64,000 bases of DNA from JABDMH01 sp965222645 (GTDB lineage: Bacteria; Bacteroidota; Bacteroidia; Chitinophagales; Saprospiraceae): positions 62,001-126,000 of the forward strand of contig OZ244968.1 in the NCBI GenBank assembly GCA_965222645.1. The letters run 5' to 3'. Below the pieces are notes generated by a model. It worked only from the letters and a program-made list of their open reading frames with translations. It made no database searches and was not told the DNA's origin. Within the stretch, counting starts at the first letter, position 1. Each line of letters begins with the position of its first letter. Both the position numbers and the translations under genes were made by a program. This document shows, in pieces, positions 61,844 through 64,000 of the stretch.

Positions 61844-62569
61844 TTATCCCTCGAAGTGAAAGGACAGCGTGAGTGTCCGGGATAGTACATTTTCGAGAAT
61901 GTTGGACTGAATAATTCGGTCGTTGTAGATCAGAATATTGTTTATGCCCTGGGTAAATTTGATCTCCGGAGACAGGATGAAATAAGGAAAGAAAAACTGC
62001 ATTCCAAATCCGGCCTCCACAGAAAAATCAGTTGGTGAGATTTTTAAGATTCGGTCTTGTTCTGCTCTTCGGGCTTTGCTGGCAATATCAAAGCTGTACT
62101 TGATTCCACCGAGCACGTACAATCGCATGTCATTGTATGGCTCTGATTTAAATCTAACATGGAAAGGAACTTCTGTAAAAACTGATTCGACCTTGATTGT
62201 GCTGACCTGGTTCTGTTGCTGCAGATCTTTATAACGGATGTTTCGCTCGGTGAAGGAAAATCCCGGTAAAAGTCTGAAATCGAAATAGCGCCCAATTTTT
62301 AGATTTGAGACCACATTGACATTGTATCCGGGGCCGGTCACAGACTCCACTGACAGTATTTGCTCCTGTCGATTGAAATTCTTACTCTTAAAAATGCTGT
62401 AGTTGCTGGAATGAAAAGCCAGCGTAAGACCAAAATAGTAGGGCTTACCCTGCTTGTTCATAAAATTGTAGTTGCCGCGTCCAGGTTTTGGTTGAGCATA
62501 TCCCAAACTGCTAAATCCCACCAGGAGAATAAGAACAAGAACTACTTTTCCGCTGAATATAACGTGCAT
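61844..62569 (-). CDS. porT: PorT-like T9SS/gliding outer-membrane protein
   Basis: A 241-residue beta-barrel protein with signal VVLVLILLVGFSSLGYAQ. YYFGLTLAFHSSNYSIFKS, GYNVNVVSNLKIGRYFDFRLLPG and YVLGGIKYSFDIASKAR match PorT, and the position after ubiE is the usual one for this gene in Bacteroidota. It takes part in T9SS assembly; two cargo candidates lie in the same window. Start overlaps the ubiE end by 28 bases. Confidence 0.82.
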   Translation of the reverse strand: MHVIFSGKVVLVLILLVGFSSLGYAQPKPGRGNYNFMNKQGKPYYFGLTLAFHSSNYSIFKSKNFNRQEQILSVESVTGPGYNVNVVSNLKIGRYFDFRLLPGFSFTERNIRYKDLQQQNQVSTIKVESVFTEVPFHVRFKSEPYNDMRLYVLGGIKYSFDIASKARRAEQDRILKISPTDFSVEAGFGMQFFFPYFILSPEIKFTQGINNILIYNDRIIQSNILENVLSRTLTLSFHFEG

Positions 62570-63273
62570 ACTCCGAACGTAAGAGGTTTAAATGATACGT
62601 GTTTAAAACCCACTGCTGCTAACAGGCTCGCAAACTCTGTACCAGCTGCAAAAGCTCTTGAAGACTCGTATAGGTAGGTATATGCCATCTTGTCCCCAGA
62701 AGTTATTTTGCCTATCCAAGGTAAAACGTACTTGAAATAGAAAAAGTACAATTGCTTAAAGGGCGCTATTGTGGGACGGCTAAATTCCAAAATAGACAAG
62801 ACACCCCCCGCAGTGAGTATGCGGTAGCATTCAGCCAGCCCCACTTGTGTATTTTCAAAATTTCTCACCCCAAAAGCAACGGTAATGGCTTCAAAACTAT
62901 TGTCGTCAAAGGGCAGATTCTCCGAGTCACCCTGGATAAATCGAATCTGGTGATCCAATCCGAGTTTCGCAGTCTTCCTTTTAGCAATAGCTAGCATCTC
63001 GTCTGAGAGATCCAGCGCAGTGATCGGTGTCCTCACTGTCTTTGCCAACAATATAGATACGTCTCCCGTACCTGTTGCGAGATCGAGAATATTGCCGGGT
63101 TTACTCTCCAGTGTTTTACGAACCAACCTTTTCCGCCATCTTTGATCGATCCCCACAGAAAGGACCCGATTGAGCAGGTCGTATTTCGGAGCGATATTGT
63201 CAAACATGGATTGCACCTGTCTCTTCTTTCGCTGACCATCTTTATAAGGAGTAATGTTACCAAAGGATTTCAT
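62542..63273 (-). CDS. ubiE: Demethylmenaquinone/ubiquinone methyltransferase
   Basis: A 243-residue SAM-dependent class I methyltransferase acting in menaquinone synthesis. MFDNIAPKYDLLNRVLSVGIDQRWR and DLATGTGDVSILLA (motif I), ALDLSDEMLAIA, QGDSENLPFDDNSFEAITVAFGVRNFEN and GVLSILEFSRP match UbiE/MenG. ATG start. porT overlaps its end by 28 bases. The upstream 246 bases are shared with the divergent AP2 gene. Confidence 0.93.
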   Translation of the reverse strand: MKSFGNITPYKDGQRKKRQVQSMFDNIAPKYDLLNRVLSVGIDQRWRKRLVRKTLESKPGNILDLATGTGDVSILLAKTVRTPITALDLSDEMLAIAKRKTAKLGLDHQIRFIQGDSENLPFDDNSFEAITVAFGVRNFENTQVGLAECYRILTAGGVLSILEFSRPTIAPFKQLYFFYFKYVLPWIGKITSGDKMAYTYLYESSRAFAAGTEFASLLAAVGFKHVSFKPLTFGVCTLYSAEK

Positions 63274-63519
63274 CCAAACTAGCTTGACATGTAATTTTGC
63301 GGGCGAAGATAAGCGAAGTTTGGAGCTAGTCGTTCATTTTGGGTTGCCTTCGCTCTTCCATATTATTGAGGATTAGGAAATGTAAGCCTACAAAAGTGAC
63401 CCTCAATTTGAAATTCCTCAAAAATTTCGTCATATTCGCCTGGTGGGCCGTCATAGGACAGTTGCAGAATTTGAAGGCCTGCGAGTGAAATAGAATCCGT
63501 AACCTTAAACACTCACAAA

Positions 63520-64000
63520 TTGCTTTACAAAGTCAAATTGAAGAACGCTACAGAGTCGGTTACTCTGGATGATCAAGTGTATCATCACCTTACAACAGAT
63601 CCCTACCTAGTGAAAATAGATTTTGTCAAAAATCTCAGAAAACACTCTTCAGGTTGTGCAGTTTTCCAAAAATCCTGGAGGCGCGCAGATGGATTGTACA
63701 AGATTGAGACTATTTATTTGCACAGGTACATCGCCGAAAAATTCTTAGAGGCTCCAAAATCACCGAAGATGAAATTAGTTGGGGCTAAGAATGGCAATAA
63801 GTTGGATTGCCGCCTGGAGAATTTGGAATGGAGAACTCGATCTATTTCAAGCAGAAACCGGAAAACCACGAGCAAGACTGGATATACCGGTGTATATATC
63901 GAGAATAAGAAGTACCGTGCAATCATCACGATAGATGGCAAGGCAGTACACATCGGCATGTTTAAAACTGCCGAAGAGGCTGCGCGTGCCTACAACAAAA
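63520..64000 (+). CDS. AP2-domain protein with degenerate HNH-like N-terminal region (3' end outside window)
   Basis: An open frame to the window edge from a TTG at 63520; stops at 63454 and 63472 limit it upstream and no ATG is available earlier. The first 105 residues include YLHRYIAEKFLEAPKSP and KNGNKLDCRLENLEWRTRS, the pattern of HNH_3-type homing endonucleases (xHRxxAxxF ... HxNGNKxxNxxxNLEW), but the metal-binding His before NGN is replaced: LVGAKNGN. Then comes an AP2 domain, GYTGVYIENKKYRAIITIDG with HIGMFKTAEEAARAYNK, a DNA-binding fold of plant ERF factors also found in such nucleases. It may be a retired mobile nuclease or a DNA-binding regulator. Confidence 0.7.
   Translation, partial: MLYKVKLKNATESVTLDDQVYHHLTTDPYLVKIDFVKNLRKHSSGCAVFQKSWRRADGLYKIETIYLHRYIAEKFLEAPKSPKMKLVGAKNGNKLDCRLENLEWRTRSISSRNRKTTSKTGYTGVYIENKKYRAIITIDGKAVHIGMFKTAEEAARAYNK

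Noticed and set aside
63714..63959. 81-codon minus-strand frame at the right end
   Set aside because: It is the complement of the AP2-domain gene, whose own frame shows clear domains.

Overview
The window is a chromosomal segment from a member of the Bacteroidota, most likely a marine or salt-adapted, gliding-type lineage near the Saprospiria. The evidence is direct: a PorT-like component of the type IX secretion system (T9SS) next to ubiE, two large secreted FG-GAP/VCBS proteins with T9SS-type C-terminal tails, OMP_b-brl barrels, DUF families restricted to this phylum (DUF6702, DUF5683, DUF4252, DUF6580), the small ribosomal protein bTHX, promoters resembling TAnnTTTG and weak Shine-Dalgarno sites. 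Two different Na+/H+ antiporters (NhaD and NhaC types) suggest a sodium-rich habitat. I saw no rRNA, tRNA, CRISPR array, transposase or prophage gene.

Layout. 1-2.4 kb (minus): a partial plant-type LRR protein, a small lipoprotein and NhaD. 2.6-5.0 kb (plus): dusB and the CCA-adding enzyme. 5.0-9.8 kb (minus): a beta-lactamase-fold hydrolase, a two-gene coiled-coil module resembling a membrane-anchored PspA, and an NhaC-type antiporter with an unusual secreted N-terminal domain. 9.8-12.1 kb: secreted FG-GAP protein. 12.2-14.7 kb (minus): PLPBP/YggS, a cysteine-synthase-like enzyme, a MazG-like pyrophosphohydrolase. 14.8-24.8 kb (plus): coaE, rocD, a 1029-residue TPR protein with its beta-barrel partner, a DUF2807 protein, proB and proA; rocD and proBA place glutamate/ornithine/proline metabolism close together. 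24.8-32.3 kb is mostly minus: DUF6702, M28 peptidase, secreted proteins, an exonuclease, a PlsB-like acyltransferase and engB, with one plus-strand esterase.

32.5-39 kb (plus): a barrel protein, a second T9SS cargo, a 634-base non-coding gap with a terminator, and dipeptidyl peptidase IV. 39-42.4 kb (minus): formate-tetrahydrofolate ligase and LptF/G. 42.4-44.8 kb (plus): an ECF sigma factor, its probable anti-sigma factor, two DUF4252 proteins and bTHX, divergent from lptF across a 42-base gap holding an 8-bp inverted repeat. 44.9-53 kb: small membrane protein, deoxynucleoside kinase, gatC, a LolD-like ATPase, PduO-type adenosyltransferase beside DUF6580, an M1 peptidase, a two-domain peptide-type ABC ATPase and fmt.

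53.2-58.4 kb: an OmpA protein with a SPOR-like tail overlapped by an SCP2 gene, then the chromosome-partition block parA-parB-DUF5683, whose last gene has a tandemly duplicated 3' end. 58.5-63.3 kb: FMN reductase, lipB, ychF, acpH-like, porT, ubiE. The right edge cuts a protein with a degenerate HNH-like region followed by an AP2 domain.

Most of the content is housekeeping. The parts least explained by known families are the coiled-coil module at 5.9-7.6 kb, the NhaC fusion, the AP2 protein at the right end, the 55.2-55.4 kb duplication, and the non-coding stretches upstream of the two secreted peptidases.
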